DNA from: Pseudovibrio brasiliensis
GTDB taxonomy: Bacteria; Pseudomonadota; Alphaproteobacteria; Rhizobiales; Stappiaceae
Assembly: GCF_018282095.1 (NCBI RefSeq)
Contig: NZ_CP074126.1
Span: forward strand, 1,002,501-1,066,500
Length of the DNA stretch: 64,000 nucleotides
Direction: 5' to 3'
In this document: positions 17,353 through 26,678 of the stretch, in pieces
Layout of the letters: each line of letters begins with the position of its first letter
Numbering within the stretch: the first letter of the stretch is position 1
Program-made: the position numbers and the translations under genes
Notes under the pieces: generated by a model
Database searches by the model: none
Told to the model about the DNA's origin: nothing
What the model saw: the letters and a program-made list of their open reading frames with translations, nothing else

Positions 17353-18978
17353 ATGAGAAGATGGAACGGTTGGGGCGATGACACGCATCAGGCGGAGCTG
17401 GCAGATTTTGCTAAAGCCTTGATTGCAGAGCTTTTAGGCGAAACCAAGCCTCTATCGGATGCCAGCTTGCAAGAGGCACTTGAACGCGTTCCTCCTTCTC
17501 GTGCACCCGATCATCCCTTACTGGACACGTCACCGGAAACCCGGATCAGACACGCAGCAGGCCAGAGTTTCCCGGACTGGCTGCAAATGCGTAGCGGAGC
17601 GTTTGAGAACATTCCGGATGCAGTGGCATTCCCGGAAACCTCTCAGCAGGTCCGTGACCTCATGGCGTGGGCTGCGGGACACGATGTCATCCTCGTTCCC
17701 TATGGCGGTGGAACCTCTGTGGCAGGCCATCTGGCGTGTCCTGTCAGTGAGAAACCACAGATAACTGTTGCGCTCACCCGCATGAACCGCCTGTTGGATT
17801 TTGACAAGGAAAGCCAGATCGCCACCTTCGGGGCAGGCGTGCGCGGACCAGATCTGGAAGCACAACTAGCGGCCATCGGTTACACCCTCGGCCACTTCCC
17901 GCAAAGTTTTGAACTCTCCACGGCAGGTGGTTGGGTGGTCACACGCTCCTCCGGCCAGCAATCCTTGCGCTATGGGCGTATTGAGCAGCTCTTTGCTGGC
18001 GGCTCTTTGGAAACTCCAAAAGGCACGCTGGAAATCCCAAGCCTGCCGGCCTCCTCAGCTGGCCCTGACCTGAGAGAAATAGTGCTTGGTTCCGAAGGCA
18101 CTCTTGGCATCCTCACAGAAGTGAAACTGCGCGTCACGCCTTTGGCTGAGACGGAGCAGTTCTACACGGTCTTCATGCCGGATTGGGAAAGCGGAGTAGC
18201 TGCCGTTCAGGCCATCACCCAAGGCCGCATTCCGCTCTCCATGATGCGCCTGAGCAATGCCACGGAAACTGACGTGAGTCTGAAACTGACCGTGCCGGAA
18301 AAGAAGCTCTCCAAGCTCAACATGCTCTTCAAGCTGAAGGGGCTGACAGATCAAAAATGCATGCTCACCTTTGGCCTGACAGGGTCCAAAAAGCAGGTTG
18401 CTGCCAACCAAAAGCTTGCAAACGCCTACCTGAAGCAACACGGGGCAAAACGCATCCTCTCCAAGATGCTCGGCGACAAATGGAAGGAAGGCCGCTTCAA
18501 AGGTCCATACTTGCGTCATCCGCTTTGGGAGCATGGCGTGGGTGTTGATACGTTCGAGACGGCCATGGATTGGTCTGCCTTGCGTCCCTACATCAATGTG
18601 ATTGAGCAGAAGGTCACCAGCGCTTTGAAAGAGCAGGGCATTCCCGTGTTTGCCTTCACGCATCTGTCTCATGTCTATCCGCAGGGTTCCAGTGCGTACA
18701 CCACCTACCTGTTCCCGGTTGCCAGCTCCTATGAGGAGACGTTGGAACGCTGGAAGATCGTCAAGAAAGTGGCTTCTGAAACTGTGGTTGCCCATGGCGG
18801 AACCATCAGTCACCAGCACGGCGTTGGCCGCGACCATGCGTCGTATCTGCCTGCCGAAAAAGGCAAGTTGGGCATGAGCGCGCTGAAAGCCTTGAGCCAG
18901 AATTTTGACCCGGACCAGCGCATGAACCCGGGCGTTCTGATCGCTTCAGAAACAGCAAGCAACACCGAACCTGCGTAG
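17353..18978 (+). CDS. FAD-binding oxidase of the alkylglycerone-phosphate synthase (AGPS/ADPS) family
   Basis: 541 residues. The vanillyl-alcohol-oxidase-type FAD domain is clear: VPYGGGTSVAGHL (about 117-129), the STAGGWVVTRSSGQQSLRYG loop, and REIVLGSEGTLGILTEV. The C-terminal half includes GPYLRHPLWEHGVGVDTFETA and the histidine-rich HGGTISHQHGVGRDH typical of AGPS. AGPS swaps the acyl chain of acyl-DHAP for a fatty alcohol, making the ether bond. A lactate/glycolate-type dehydrogenase is the alternative, but the YLRHPLWEHGVGVDTFET and HQHGVGRDH pattern favours AGPS. First gene of an operon with a GlpD-like and a kinase gene, suggesting alkylglycerol phosphate chemistry. Confidence 0.8.
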   Translation: MRRWNGWGDDTHQAELADFAKALIAELLGETKPLSDASLQEALERVPPSRAPDHPLLDTSPETRIRHAAGQSFPDWLQMRSGAFENIPDAVAFPETSQQVRDLMAWAAGHDVILVPYGGGTSVAGHLACPVSEKPQITVALTRMNRLLDFDKESQIATFGAGVRGPDLEAQLAAIGYTLGHFPQSFELSTAGGWVVTRSSGQQSLRYGRIEQLFAGGSLETPKGTLEIPSLPASSAGPDLREIVLGSEGTLGILTEVKLRVTPLAETEQFYTVFMPDWESGVAAVQAITQGRIPLSMMRLSNATETDVSLKLTVPEKKLSKLNMLFKLKGLTDQKCMLTFGLTGSKKQVAANQKLANAYLKQHGAKRILSKMLGDKWKEGRFKGPYLRHPLWEHGVGVDTFETAMDWSALRPYINVIEQKVTSALKEQGIPVFAFTHLSHVYPQGSSAYTTYLFPVASSYEETLERWKIVKKVASETVVAHGGTISHQHGVGRDHASYLPAEKGKLGMSALKALSQNFDPDQRMNPGVLIASETASNTEPA

Positions 18979-19002
18979 CTCTCAAAACAAGAGGAGGGAG
19001 CA

Positions 19003-20661
19003 ATGGGGAATAAGAGGCAACTGAGCCGGCAGGAAAAGCTGGTGTTTGTGACAGAGCGCAGCAAACCTTGGGACATGGTGGTCGTCGGCGGCGGCATCAC
19101 CGGTGCTGGTGTCGCATTAATGGCTGCCAGAGCTGGCCTTGATGTGCTGCTTTTGGAACAGAAAGACTATGCGTGGGGCACCTCCAGCCGCTCCTCCAAA
19201 ATGGTTCATGGCGGTCTTCGATATCTGTCTCAGGGAGAGTTCAGGCTAGCGCGTGAATCCGTGCGTGAGCGCGAAAAACTGCTGAAGGAAGTACCCGGTC
19301 TCATTGAACCCATGAGCTACCTCTTTCCCTTCCGTGAAAAGCAGTTTCCAACCCGCCGGGCCTTCTCTGTTCTCCTCAACATCTACGGCTACTTCGCCAA
19401 AAAACGGGACCATAAGTATCTGGACCGTGACCAGACCATTGCCGCTTTGCCGGGCCTCAATGAGGAAGGCTTGCTCGGTTCTGCCCAATACACCGATGCT
19501 CTTACCGATGACAGCCGCCTTGTGCTGCGCGTTCTCGCTGATGCCAGAAAAAGCGGAGCCACCACGCTCAATTACGCTGCTGTAAAGATGATCCATAGTG
19601 AGGGAGAAGGGCCAAAAGTCCTTGAGGTGCAGGATCAGGAAACTCGCGAAGTCTTTGCTATCTCGACCAAAACCGTGGTCAACGCAACCGGTGTGTGGGC
19701 AGATGAACTGCGCGCCCAACTCGGGCAGGACAAGCGCATTCGCCCTTTACGCGGTAGCCACATCATCGTGCCGTCATGGCGTATGCCGGTGCACCAGTGC
19801 CTGACTTATCTGCACCCACAGGACAAACGCGGCGTCTTCATCTACCCATGGCAGGGCCGTACTGTGATCGGCACAACAGATCTGGACCACTCAGAAAACC
19901 TTGATCTGGAAGCCGCAATCACGCCAGAAGAAGTCGCTTACTTGCTGAACGGCGCCAATCACAACTTCCCCGGTGCCAAGCTCTCAGAAGAAGACATTAT
20001 CTCCACGTGGTCCGGCGTCCGGCCTATCGTGGGCAATGAAGGTGTGGACCCGAAAGAACTGCACCCTTCCAAGGCCAAGCGAGATCACGTGGTGTGGGAT
20101 GACAACGGCACCATCACCGTGACTGGCGGAAAGCTCACCACCTTCCGCGTGATGGCGGGACAGGTGCTGGAAGCCTGCGCGGAGTACCTCAATGTACCGG
20201 GCTCCTCAGCCGCGAGTGACTATGTGTTCACTCCTGAAGAGGAGGCCATTGACGACGCTCTCTTTGCTGCCCTCCCAGAAGCAGAGTTGAACCGTCTCAA
20301 AGGCTACTATGGCTCTGATTTGCCTGCACTTATTGCTGCAACGCCCAAGGCAGATTTCTCTCTCATTTGTGGCAGCAACCGTATGTGGGCTGAACTGGAG
20401 TGGGCGATAATGCATGAAGAAGTCGTGCATTTGGACGATCTCCTTTTGCGCCGCACGCGAATTGGCTTAGTGTTGGAAGAGGGCGGAGCCGCACTGGCAC
20501 AAGAGCTAGAAACGCGGCTGAGAGATAAACTGGGGTGGTCTATGGAAAAATGGCAGGATGAGTGGTCGCGATACACGCAGATTTGGCGGGATCACTACAG
20601 CTTGCCATCGCAACCTGCACCACAGCAGCCAGAAGCGATGTATGAGGTGGTGGCCGGATGA
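19003..20661 (+). CDS. glpD: FAD-dependent glycerol-3-phosphate dehydrogenase, GlpD family
   Basis: 552 residues. An N-terminal FAD motif VVVGGGITGAGVALMAARAG (about 27-46) and the family signatures TSSRSSKMVHGGLRYL and VVNATGVWAD are present; the C-terminal GlpD domain follows. The enzyme oxidises glycerol-3-phosphate to DHAP at the membrane and reduces quinone. A strong ribosome binding site (GAGGAGGGAGCA) precedes it. Between an AGPS-like gene and an FGGY kinase it may act on an alkylated glycerol phosphate rather than free glycerol-3-phosphate (inference). Confidence 0.88.
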   Translation: MGNKRQLSRQEKLVFVTERSKPWDMVVVGGGITGAGVALMAARAGLDVLLLEQKDYAWGTSSRSSKMVHGGLRYLSQGEFRLARESVREREKLLKEVPGLIEPMSYLFPFREKQFPTRRAFSVLLNIYGYFAKKRDHKYLDRDQTIAALPGLNEEGLLGSAQYTDALTDDSRLVLRVLADARKSGATTLNYAAVKMIHSEGEGPKVLEVQDQETREVFAISTKTVVNATGVWADELRAQLGQDKRIRPLRGSHIIVPSWRMPVHQCLTYLHPQDKRGVFIYPWQGRTVIGTTDLDHSENLDLEAAITPEEVAYLLNGANHNFPGAKLSEEDIISTWSGVRPIVGNEGVDPKELHPSKAKRDHVVWDDNGTITVTGGKLTTFRVMAGQVLEACAEYLNVPGSSAASDYVFTPEEEAIDDALFAALPEAELNRLKGYYGSDLPALIAATPKADFSLICGSNRMWAELEWAIMHEEVVHLDDLLLRRTRIGLVLEEGGAALAQELETRLRDKLGWSMEKWQDEWSRYTQIWRDHYSLPSQPAPQQPEAMYEVVAG

Positions 20662-22196
20662 CGGAAACACTCCTCGCCATCGATTGCGGCAGCCAAAGCA
20701 TCCGCGCCTTGCTCTTTGCACCGGATGGCACGCTGATCTCCAAAGTACAAAAGCCCATCACAGATTACCGAAGCGATAATCCTGGGTGGTCGGAGATTGA
20801 TCCGCTTATCCTGTGGGAGTTGCTGGGCCGCTGCTGCCGTGAGCTGTGGGACAGAGGAGCAGACCCCGCCGCCGTCAAAGCCATGAGTGTCACCACTCAG
20901 CGCGGCACGCAGATTGCTGTCGATGAACGTGGCATCCCTCTGCGCCCAGCCATCACGTGGATGGACGAACGCATCGAAGACCAGCAAAAGCCGCTCCCAT
21001 GGCTCTGGAAGACCATCTTCGGCGTCGCTGGCCTGTCCCGCTCCATCAAGAGCGTACGCAGCGAATGTGAGGTCAACTGGATTGCGGTGAACCAGCCCGG
21101 AATATGGAAGAAAACCTACAAGTTCCTGCAGGTTTCCGGCTATCTCAATTACAAGCTGACAGACTTGTTTCGCGACTCCACCGGCGCGCAGGTTGGCTAT
21201 GTCCCATTCGACTACAAAAAGCAGCAATGGGCCAATGCCAACCATTTCCTATGGAAGCTTTTTGCTTTCAAATGCAGTCAGTTACCAGAGCTGATTGAGC
21301 CCGGAAAACCAATCGGTTACGTCAGCGAAGAAGCTGCCCAGCACACCGGTCTGCCAGAAGGATTACCCGTCATCTCAGCCGCCGCAGATAAGGCCTGCGA
21401 AGTCGTCGGCTGTGGTGCGGTAGATGCCTCCGTTGGGTGCCTCAGCTACGGCACCCGCGCAACAGCAACCATTCATTCCAGAAAATACTTCGAGGTCGAG
21501 CGCCCCTTGCCAGCCTATGCGGGTGGTATCCCTCGCATGTTCACGCCAGAGGCTTCGGTCATTCTCGGCTACTGGATGGTCAATTGGTTCAAGGAAGAGT
21601 TCGGTCACCCAGAACAGGAAAAAGCCCGTGAGATCGGCAGTCCGGTGGAAGTCTTCTTCGATGACTTGCTCAACAGCACACCTCCCGGTTCGCACGGTCT
21701 GACACTGCTGCCCAAATGGGGCCGCGACAATGGCCGTTCCACACCCGTGAAAGGCGCCATCATCGGCTTTGGAGACGTGCACACCAGAGGCCACATCTAC
21801 CGTGCTATCATCGAGGGTATTACGCTGGAACTGCGCCGTGGCCTGAAACGGATTGAGCGCAAAAGTGGCGAGAAGATCAAGGTCTTACGCGTCTCCGGCG
21901 GAGGCTCCCAGTCCGACGCCATCATGCAGATCACCGCAGACATCTTCGGCCTGCCAACAGAGCGCCCACACACTTTTGAGACCGCAGGATTAGGGGCTGC
22001 CATCGCAGCCAGTGTCGGTGCAGGAACCCACCCGGATTTCACGCAGGCCATGCAAGCCATGACGCGCCAGAACGAGGTGTTCAAACCAGACCCGAAAACA
22101 GTAGAGCTCTACAAACAACTGTTCGAGGAAGTCTACCTGCCCATGCCGCGCAGATTGGCTCCTCTCAACAAAGCGCTTCGAAGGATCTCAGGCTAG
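20658..22196 (+). CDS. FGGY-family carbohydrate/glycerol-type kinase
   Basis: 512 residues, starting in an ATGA overlap with glpD. Ribonuclease-H-fold ATPase motifs include AIDCGSQSIRALL (about 7-19), TQRGTQ and TWMDER, plus the C-terminal RVSGGGSQSDAIMQITADI. The family phosphorylates polyols and sugars. It is divergent from standard GlpK: the usual glycerol-binding pattern is not evident and SVTTQRGTQIAVDE differs from GlpK. By context the substrate could be an alkylglycerol or glycerol-like compound; this is not proven. Confidence 0.8.
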   Translation: MTETLLAIDCGSQSIRALLFAPDGTLISKVQKPITDYRSDNPGWSEIDPLILWELLGRCCRELWDRGADPAAVKAMSVTTQRGTQIAVDERGIPLRPAITWMDERIEDQQKPLPWLWKTIFGVAGLSRSIKSVRSECEVNWIAVNQPGIWKKTYKFLQVSGYLNYKLTDLFRDSTGAQVGYVPFDYKKQQWANANHFLWKLFAFKCSQLPELIEPGKPIGYVSEEAAQHTGLPEGLPVISAAADKACEVVGCGAVDASVGCLSYGTRATATIHSRKYFEVERPLPAYAGGIPRMFTPEASVILGYWMVNWFKEEFGHPEQEKAREIGSPVEVFFDDLLNSTPPGSHGLTLLPKWGRDNGRSTPVKGAIIGFGDVHTRGHIYRAIIEGITLELRRGLKRIERKSGEKIKVLRVSGGGSQSDAIMQITADIFGLPTERPHTFETAGLGAAIAASVGAGTHPDFTQAMQAMTRQNEVFKPDPKTVELYKQLFEEVYLPMPRRLAPLNKALRRISG

Positions 22197-23455
22197 GCAA
22201 CGTCGCTCTTCGGCTGTGAAGATGCTGGCACTACACCTGCCTTTGCCAGTGCCTGAACGCGCTTGGACGCTACAATTTCCTTCTTGTTCGCAAAGACTTC
22301 GTGGTTCTGCGAGATCTTCTGCAGATCATACAGGTAGTTGACCATCACCCCCGCCGATTGTTTCTTGCCATTCTCAGAGGTGTCCGCACCCACATGCACA
22401 TCATGCACCAGCGCACCGTTGTAAAGATGGAACCGTGCCACTGGGTCATAAGGCATATCCCCTCTGCGTTTGCCTTCAAGAAGGTAGTAGGCCGCCAGCT
22501 CCTTCAGGGCTGCATCGTCCTGCGGAATGTCGATCTCCTGCTCTTTGGCCCACTTGCAGAAGGTCGGCAGAGGCGACAGCGTGACAAACGTCTTCAACTG
22601 GCTCAGCTCCCGCGAAAGGTCCTGAACCACTTGTTTGATCAAGGAGTTACCAAAGGAAACGCCTGCCAGTCCGCTCTGACAGTTGGAGATCGAGTAGAAG
22701 ACCGCCGTATCCACTTCATCAACCGGCACAATATCCCGCTCCTCAGCAAGTACACTCTGAATGGAGGAAGGGACGCCCTTGGTCAGCGCCACTTCCACAA
22801 AGATCAGCGGTTCATCTGGGAGGGAAGGATGGAAGAACGCAAAGCAGCGCCGATCTTCCGGCTGCAGGCGGCGGCGTAAATCATCCCAACTATCAATGGC
22901 ATGCACGGCCTCATAGGCGATGATCTTCTCTAAAATCTGCGCTGGGCTATCCCAGCTGATGGGCCGAAGTACCAGAAAACCCCGGTTGAACCACGAGTTA
23001 AACAGATGCCGGAAATCTACATCCGTACGGGCAAGATTCGGATTGTCTTTCATGAAGCCGAGCAGATCCTTGCGCATATGCACCAGCTGATGAGTTGCTC
23101 CGGGCACCTGATTAAGCCGCCGTGCCAGCTCCTGCCGCTTCGGCTCCGCAGCTTCCACCAGCTTGCGATAATTCGCTTCTGTTCGTTCCGTTTTATAGGA
23201 GGAAACCACACTTTCTAACTTGTCTGGATCTATATCCATCTCACTGTTCAGAAACTCAAAAAACGCCCGTTTCCCCTCAGTATCTGTCGTGGCATAGCCA
23301 TCCAGAATCTCGTGGGCGATGGCCGCGCCGGAAACATCTCCCTGACTGCTCATCAAGGCATTGCAAAGCTCCGTAAGGGGACGTTCATCCCGCTTACCCA
23401 TAAAAACATAACGACGATCAAAAAGGGTAGAAAGCAAATCTGCCAGCAGGCTCAT
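22193..23455 (-). CDS. Malonyl-CoA decarboxylase
   Basis: 420 residues from the ATG at 23455 (MSLLADLLSTLFDRR); a start at 23485 would add ten residues. The helical N-terminal domain and GNAT-like C-terminal domain match the family: SWDSPAQILEKIIAYEAVHAI, CFAFFHPSLPDEPLIFVEVAL, FYSISNCQSGLAGVSFGNSLIK and the catalytic-histidine region ARFHLYNGALVHDVH. It converts malonyl-CoA to acetyl-CoA and CO2. Its 3' end overlaps the kinase gene tail to tail by 4 bp. No malonyl-CoA synthetase or malonate transporter is adjacent, so a role in fatty-acid/ether-lipid balance rather than malonate growth is possible (inference). Confidence 0.9.
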   Translation of the reverse strand: MSLLADLLSTLFDRRYVFMGKRDERPLTELCNALMSSQGDVSGAAIAHEILDGYATTDTEGKRAFFEFLNSEMDIDPDKLESVVSSYKTERTEANYRKLVEAAEPKRQELARRLNQVPGATHQLVHMRKDLLGFMKDNPNLARTDVDFRHLFNSWFNRGFLVLRPISWDSPAQILEKIIAYEAVHAIDSWDDLRRRLQPEDRRCFAFFHPSLPDEPLIFVEVALTKGVPSSIQSVLAEERDIVPVDEVDTAVFYSISNCQSGLAGVSFGNSLIKQVVQDLSRELSQLKTFVTLSPLPTFCKWAKEQEIDIPQDDAALKELAAYYLLEGKRRGDMPYDPVARFHLYNGALVHDVHVGADTSENGKKQSAGVMVNYLYDLQKISQNHEVFANKKEIVASKRVQALAKAGVVPASSQPKSDVA

Positions 23456-23619
23456 GGTAGGGCGTCCTGTAGTTGCGCAGCGCAAAGTGCATCAGAAAAT
23501 CGCCGGAAGCCTAACAAGGGACTGCTACGAACGGAATGCAACAAACAGCTTAACAATGAAGTGATCCCTAATAGCACCGTGACATCTGTAAATGAGCAGC
23601 AACTGTGCTTAACTTGGGA

Positions 23620-23720
23620 GCGTATCGCTGAAAAGTGGAAACCGGTTTTCAGATAAAGATACGCAAAAACAAAGCCTAAAGCAGTTCATATACTTACATG
23701 CAAATGCGAACTGCTTTAGG
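23620..23720. repeat. RIME-like palindromic intergenic repeat, copy 1
   Basis: Two hairpin modules. Module 1 has outer arms GCGTATC (23620-23626) and GATACGC (23658-23664) and inner arms CTGAAAA/TTTTCAG around GTGGAAACCGG. Module 2 has perfect 13-bp arms CCTAAAGCAGTTC (23675-23687) and GAACTGCTTTAGG (23708-23720). A second copy lies at 31747-31845; the first 45 bases match at 41 positions, with one compensatory base-pair change. The core GAAAAGTGGAAACCGGTTTTC is the hallmark of rhizobial RIME-type elements. Its right end supplies the AGGA just before the next gene. Confidence 0.88.
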
Positions 23721-23728
23721 AACATTGG

Positions 23729-24424
23729 ATGATGGAGGGAACAGTGAAGATCAACGGTGACTTTTCAAAGCGAGTGGTGGAGTTCAGCGACAATTTTCCC
23801 TGGGTCGCGTCCCCGATGAAAGGCGTTGAGCGCCGACCACTTGATCGCCTGGGCGAAGAAGTTGCTCGTGCGACCACCGTTGTTCGCTTTGCTCCCGGCA
23901 GCCATTTCTCTGAGCACGTCCACACTGGCGGGGAAGAGTTCTTTGTTCTAGCGGGAGTATTTCAGGATGAGCACGGGGATTTCCCGGCTGGCTCCTACAT
24001 CCGTAACCCGCCAGAATCCAAGCACACGCCAGCCTCCGAACCCGGCTGTACCATCCTCGTCAAGCTCTGGCAGTTTGACCTTGCCGACCGGACCCACGTG
24101 CGCGTGGATACCAACAAGCTTGGCCGCGTTGACGATGCTACTCGCGAAGGCGTTGCGGTCTCCCCGCTGTTTCAGGACGAGCGCGAGAACGTGCGTATGG
24201 AGCACTGGCAAGCAGGGGCAAGCCACCCTGTGGAAGCGGAAGGCGGTGCGGAAATCTTCGTGCTGGAAGGGGCAATCACAGAAGCCGAAGAGCTGCTGCC
24301 CAAGCATGCCTGGCTTCGCGTTCCCATCGGTTATGACCTCAATATCACAGCAGGAGAGAACGGCGCCAAACTCTGGATTAAGTCTGGACACCTCCCCTTT
24401 GTCACCGCCCCTCATGTTGGATAA
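23729..24424 (+). CDS. Two-domain cupin protein (ChrR-like)
   Basis: 231 residues from tandem ATGs at 23729/23732 preceded by AGGA from the repeat; a GTG at 23744 behind GGAGGGAACA is an equally good alternative. The first cupin has metal-ligand motif SEHVHTGGEEFFVLAG (about 54-69) with PPESKHTP. The second, from about 140 on, keeps HPVEAEGGAEIFVLEG. The layout resembles the cupin part of ChrR anti-sigma proteins, but the N-terminal zinc domain and a neighbouring ECF sigma gene are missing, so an enzyme or quercetinase-like role is open. Convergent with the next gene. Confidence 0.72.
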   Translation: MMEGTVKINGDFSKRVVEFSDNFPWVASPMKGVERRPLDRLGEEVARATTVVRFAPGSHFSEHVHTGGEEFFVLAGVFQDEHGDFPAGSYIRNPPESKHTPASEPGCTILVKLWQFDLADRTHVRVDTNKLGRVDDATREGVAVSPLFQDERENVRMEHWQAGASHPVEAEGGAEIFVLEGAITEAEELLPKHAWLRVPIGYDLNITAGENGAKLWIKSGHLPFVTAPHVG

Positions 24425-24433
24425 CAGGGCCGC

Positions 24434-25867
24434 CTAAAGCTGCTCCTGTAGCCAGAGCCGGCTGTTTTCTTCCAGTGCACTACGGGCAGACAATATGTTT
24501 GCCACGTGCTCTGGAAAGGAAGAAAGCTCATAGCGCAGCGTGTATTCCAGCTGCCCTTGCTCCCTGTCAGGATGCCACGTCACCTGCTGCACAGCTGGCG
24601 TGCTGCCATCCAGAACTGCTGGCTTTTCCAACCAAGGCAGCGCAGAAAGCGTTGTTTCTTCAGAGAGTTCGATCGTGGGTGAAGCATCCTGCGTCACATC
24701 CAGCCGCTGTGAGACCTGCGTTGAAATCGGCAGGGTCCAAAGCACCGCAAGAAACCACAGTAGAGCTGGGACACGCACCACCTCGACATATCGCAGCTCA
24801 AACTTCCCTTCCAGAAACTGCGAGATCATCACCAATCCTGCAAGAATGAGCAGAACCCCAAACGCCAGTGCGCGGGCACTCAGTTGCGGCGAAAGGAAGA
24901 TGAACATGGTCACCAGCAACACCAGCAGCGCAAATGACACGCCGCAGTAAATCTTCGTGGTTGAAGAGACGACTGGATCGAACTTCGGACGATTGGAAAC
25001 ACCGGTTTTCTGCAGTTTGTTGGAGACGCGCCGCCGATCTTCTGGTCGCCAGCCAGTTGGTTTGAACCACAAACGAACCTTGTCCCACCAGCTTTCAGTA
25101 TGCAGGCTGTCGCGAAACAACATCGACCAGTGCTGCAGGTTGGCTTTCACTGGGTTCCATGTTTTCAGAGGTGTCGTGGTGCCATAATGGCAAGGATGTT
25201 CAGAGACTTCCGGTTGCCAACTGCCGAACATCCGATCCCAGATCACCAGTGTGCCACCGAAGTTTTTGTCGATGTAAATCGGATTCTTGGCGTGGTGGAC
25301 ACGATGGCTGGAGGGCGTGGAAAATACCCCTTCCATCAGGGGGATACGATCAATCGCCTGCGTGTGCAGCCAGAACTGATAGGCTTTGAGCAGCATGAAC
25401 TGAACAAGGAACACTTCCGGTGGGCAACCAAGGAAGGCCAGAGGCAGATAGAAGACCCAGGAAAACGCATATTGAAACGCGCTCTGCCGCAGGGCAGTTG
25501 TCAGGTTATACTCCTCACTCTGGTGGTGCCCCACATGAGCGCCCCAAAGGAAGTTGTAGGTGTGGGCAATGCGGTGGAACCAGTAGTAACAAAAGTCCAC
25601 GCCAAAGAAGAAGACCACCCATGTGACCCAGCTGGCAGATCCAAAATCAAACAGCCGGTATGAGGACCAGGCCCATATAAATACCGAGAATGTAAAGGTT
25701 TTCAGCATTGCATCTGAAACCAGCAGGCAGATGCCCATGGAGAGGCTCGCGATGTTGTCGCTAAACCGGTGCAGGTCCCGTCCGCTCAGGCGCAGATAGG
25801 CATACTCAATCAGCATAAAAAACAGAAACAGCGGAATAGCCAGCGCTGTTATGTTGTACTCTGCCAT
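24434..25867 (-). CDS. Membrane fatty-acid-hydroxylase-family protein, alkylglycerol monooxygenase-like
   Basis: 477 residues. The N-terminal half has several membrane helices and the diiron histidine cluster: H98/H102 (HRIAH), H111/H114/H115 (HVGHH), H168, and H188/H191/H192 (HRVHH). This matches the sterol desaturase/fatty acid hydroxylase superfamily, and the HRIAH, HVGHHQSEEYNL and SSHRVHHAKNP segments resemble alkylglycerol monooxygenase (TMEM195), which cleaves ether bonds. The C-terminal part (from about 310) has more hydrophobic segments and a soluble tail of unknown role. Close to AGPS-like, GlpD and kinase genes, it suggests ether-lipid turnover. A tetrahydropterin supply was not seen here. 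Confidence 0.78.
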   Translation of the reverse strand: MAEYNITALAIPLFLFFMLIEYAYLRLSGRDLHRFSDNIASLSMGICLLVSDAMLKTFTFSVFIWAWSSYRLFDFGSASWVTWVVFFFGVDFCYYWFHRIAHTYNFLWGAHVGHHQSEEYNLTTALRQSAFQYAFSWVFYLPLAFLGCPPEVFLVQFMLLKAYQFWLHTQAIDRIPLMEGVFSTPSSHRVHHAKNPIYIDKNFGGTLVIWDRMFGSWQPEVSEHPCHYGTTTPLKTWNPVKANLQHWSMLFRDSLHTESWWDKVRLWFKPTGWRPEDRRRVSNKLQKTGVSNRPKFDPVVSSTTKIYCGVSFALLVLLVTMFIFLSPQLSARALAFGVLLILAGLVMISQFLEGKFELRYVEVVRVPALLWFLAVLWTLPISTQVSQRLDVTQDASPTIELSEETTLSALPWLEKPAVLDGSTPAVQQVTWHPDREQGQLEYTLRYELSSFPEHVANILSARSALEENSRLWLQEQL

Positions 25868-26386
25868 TTTATTCCCCCTCGCACAGCGTCTTAAAACAAC
25901 CGCGCAACAAAAAAGCGTAGAGCTGCTGGCCTGTTTCTGCAGAGTAAGGTCTGCAAAGGCTCTTATGTTGACTTTAACGTAAAGGCAGAGAGGGGGGCTG
26001 ACAACACAATTCTGAGGCTTTCAGCAGTGTGCAATCTGCAGGTTTTCTTAGGAATTTTCGGAGTTTTATGCAGAACTAACATAAATGATTGTTGAGCAAC
26101 ATATTGATATAATTAAACTAATGAAAATGACAGTGCGGCAACTGAGCGCATTTTGAATATTTTTTCTGCAAATGATTTTTTTTGCGTTAAAAGTGACAAT
26201 TAAAGGGTAGGGCCTGCCTTGTTGGCTGGGCCCCAATTTTATTCAAGGACCTTAGCTGGCTGTCCTTCATGGTTTTCGGTCATACACCCAGGGGAATGCG
26301 GGGTATGGGCGCGCAGTAAAGCAAAGGCTGTAGTTCTTAGAAAACAGAGTTTTCTGAACAATAAGAAAGAATTAACGGGAGACACC
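25868..26386. other. AT-rich intergenic region, no gene seen
   Basis: About 520 bp between divergent genes. The stretch 26080-26200 is very AT-rich and could hold promoters for the XapX gene, but no confident -10/-35 pair, palindrome or RNA structure was picked out. Confidence 0.5.
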
Positions 26387-26557
26387 ATGACTGAACTGCT
26401 AATGTCTACACTTGCAGGCTTCATCATCGGAGCAATCTTCACTGCGATCAAACTGCCTATTCCAGCTCCACCAGTTCTGTCTGGTTGTGTAGCGATCCTT
26501 GGTGTTTGGGGTGGTCATCAGATCATGCTGCAGATCACTGAGCGCTTCTTCTCCTAA
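26387..26557 (+). CDS. XapX-domain small membrane protein
   Basis: 56 residues from the ATG at 26387 with ACGGGAGACACC upstream; the longer in-frame reading upstream is not supported by a ribosome binding site. It has two hydrophobic segments, LMSTLAGFIIGAIFTAI and VLSGCVAILGVWGGHQIM, joined by KLPIPAPP. This length and P-rich turn match XapX proteins, of unknown function. It has its own terminator at 26579-26613. Confidence 0.82.
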   Translation: MTELLMSTLAGFIIGAIFTAIKLPIPAPPVLSGCVAILGVWGGHQIMLQITERFFS

Positions 26558-26578
26558 GAGAACTTGCGGTCAAATTTC

Positions 26579-26613
26579 AAAAAGCGGTGCTGAAGTTCAG
26601 GGCCGCTTTTTTT
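26579..26613 (+). terminator. Terminator after the XapX gene
   Basis: AAAGCGG (26581-26587) pairs with CCGCTTT (26603-26609), flanked by A-run and T-run, 22 bp past the stop codon. Confidence 0.88.
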
Positions 26614-26678
26614 GTGCTTGCATAATAAAGAAATGAAAATGTATATAAAAACAAAAATATTGTCATATGGAGTTTCCC

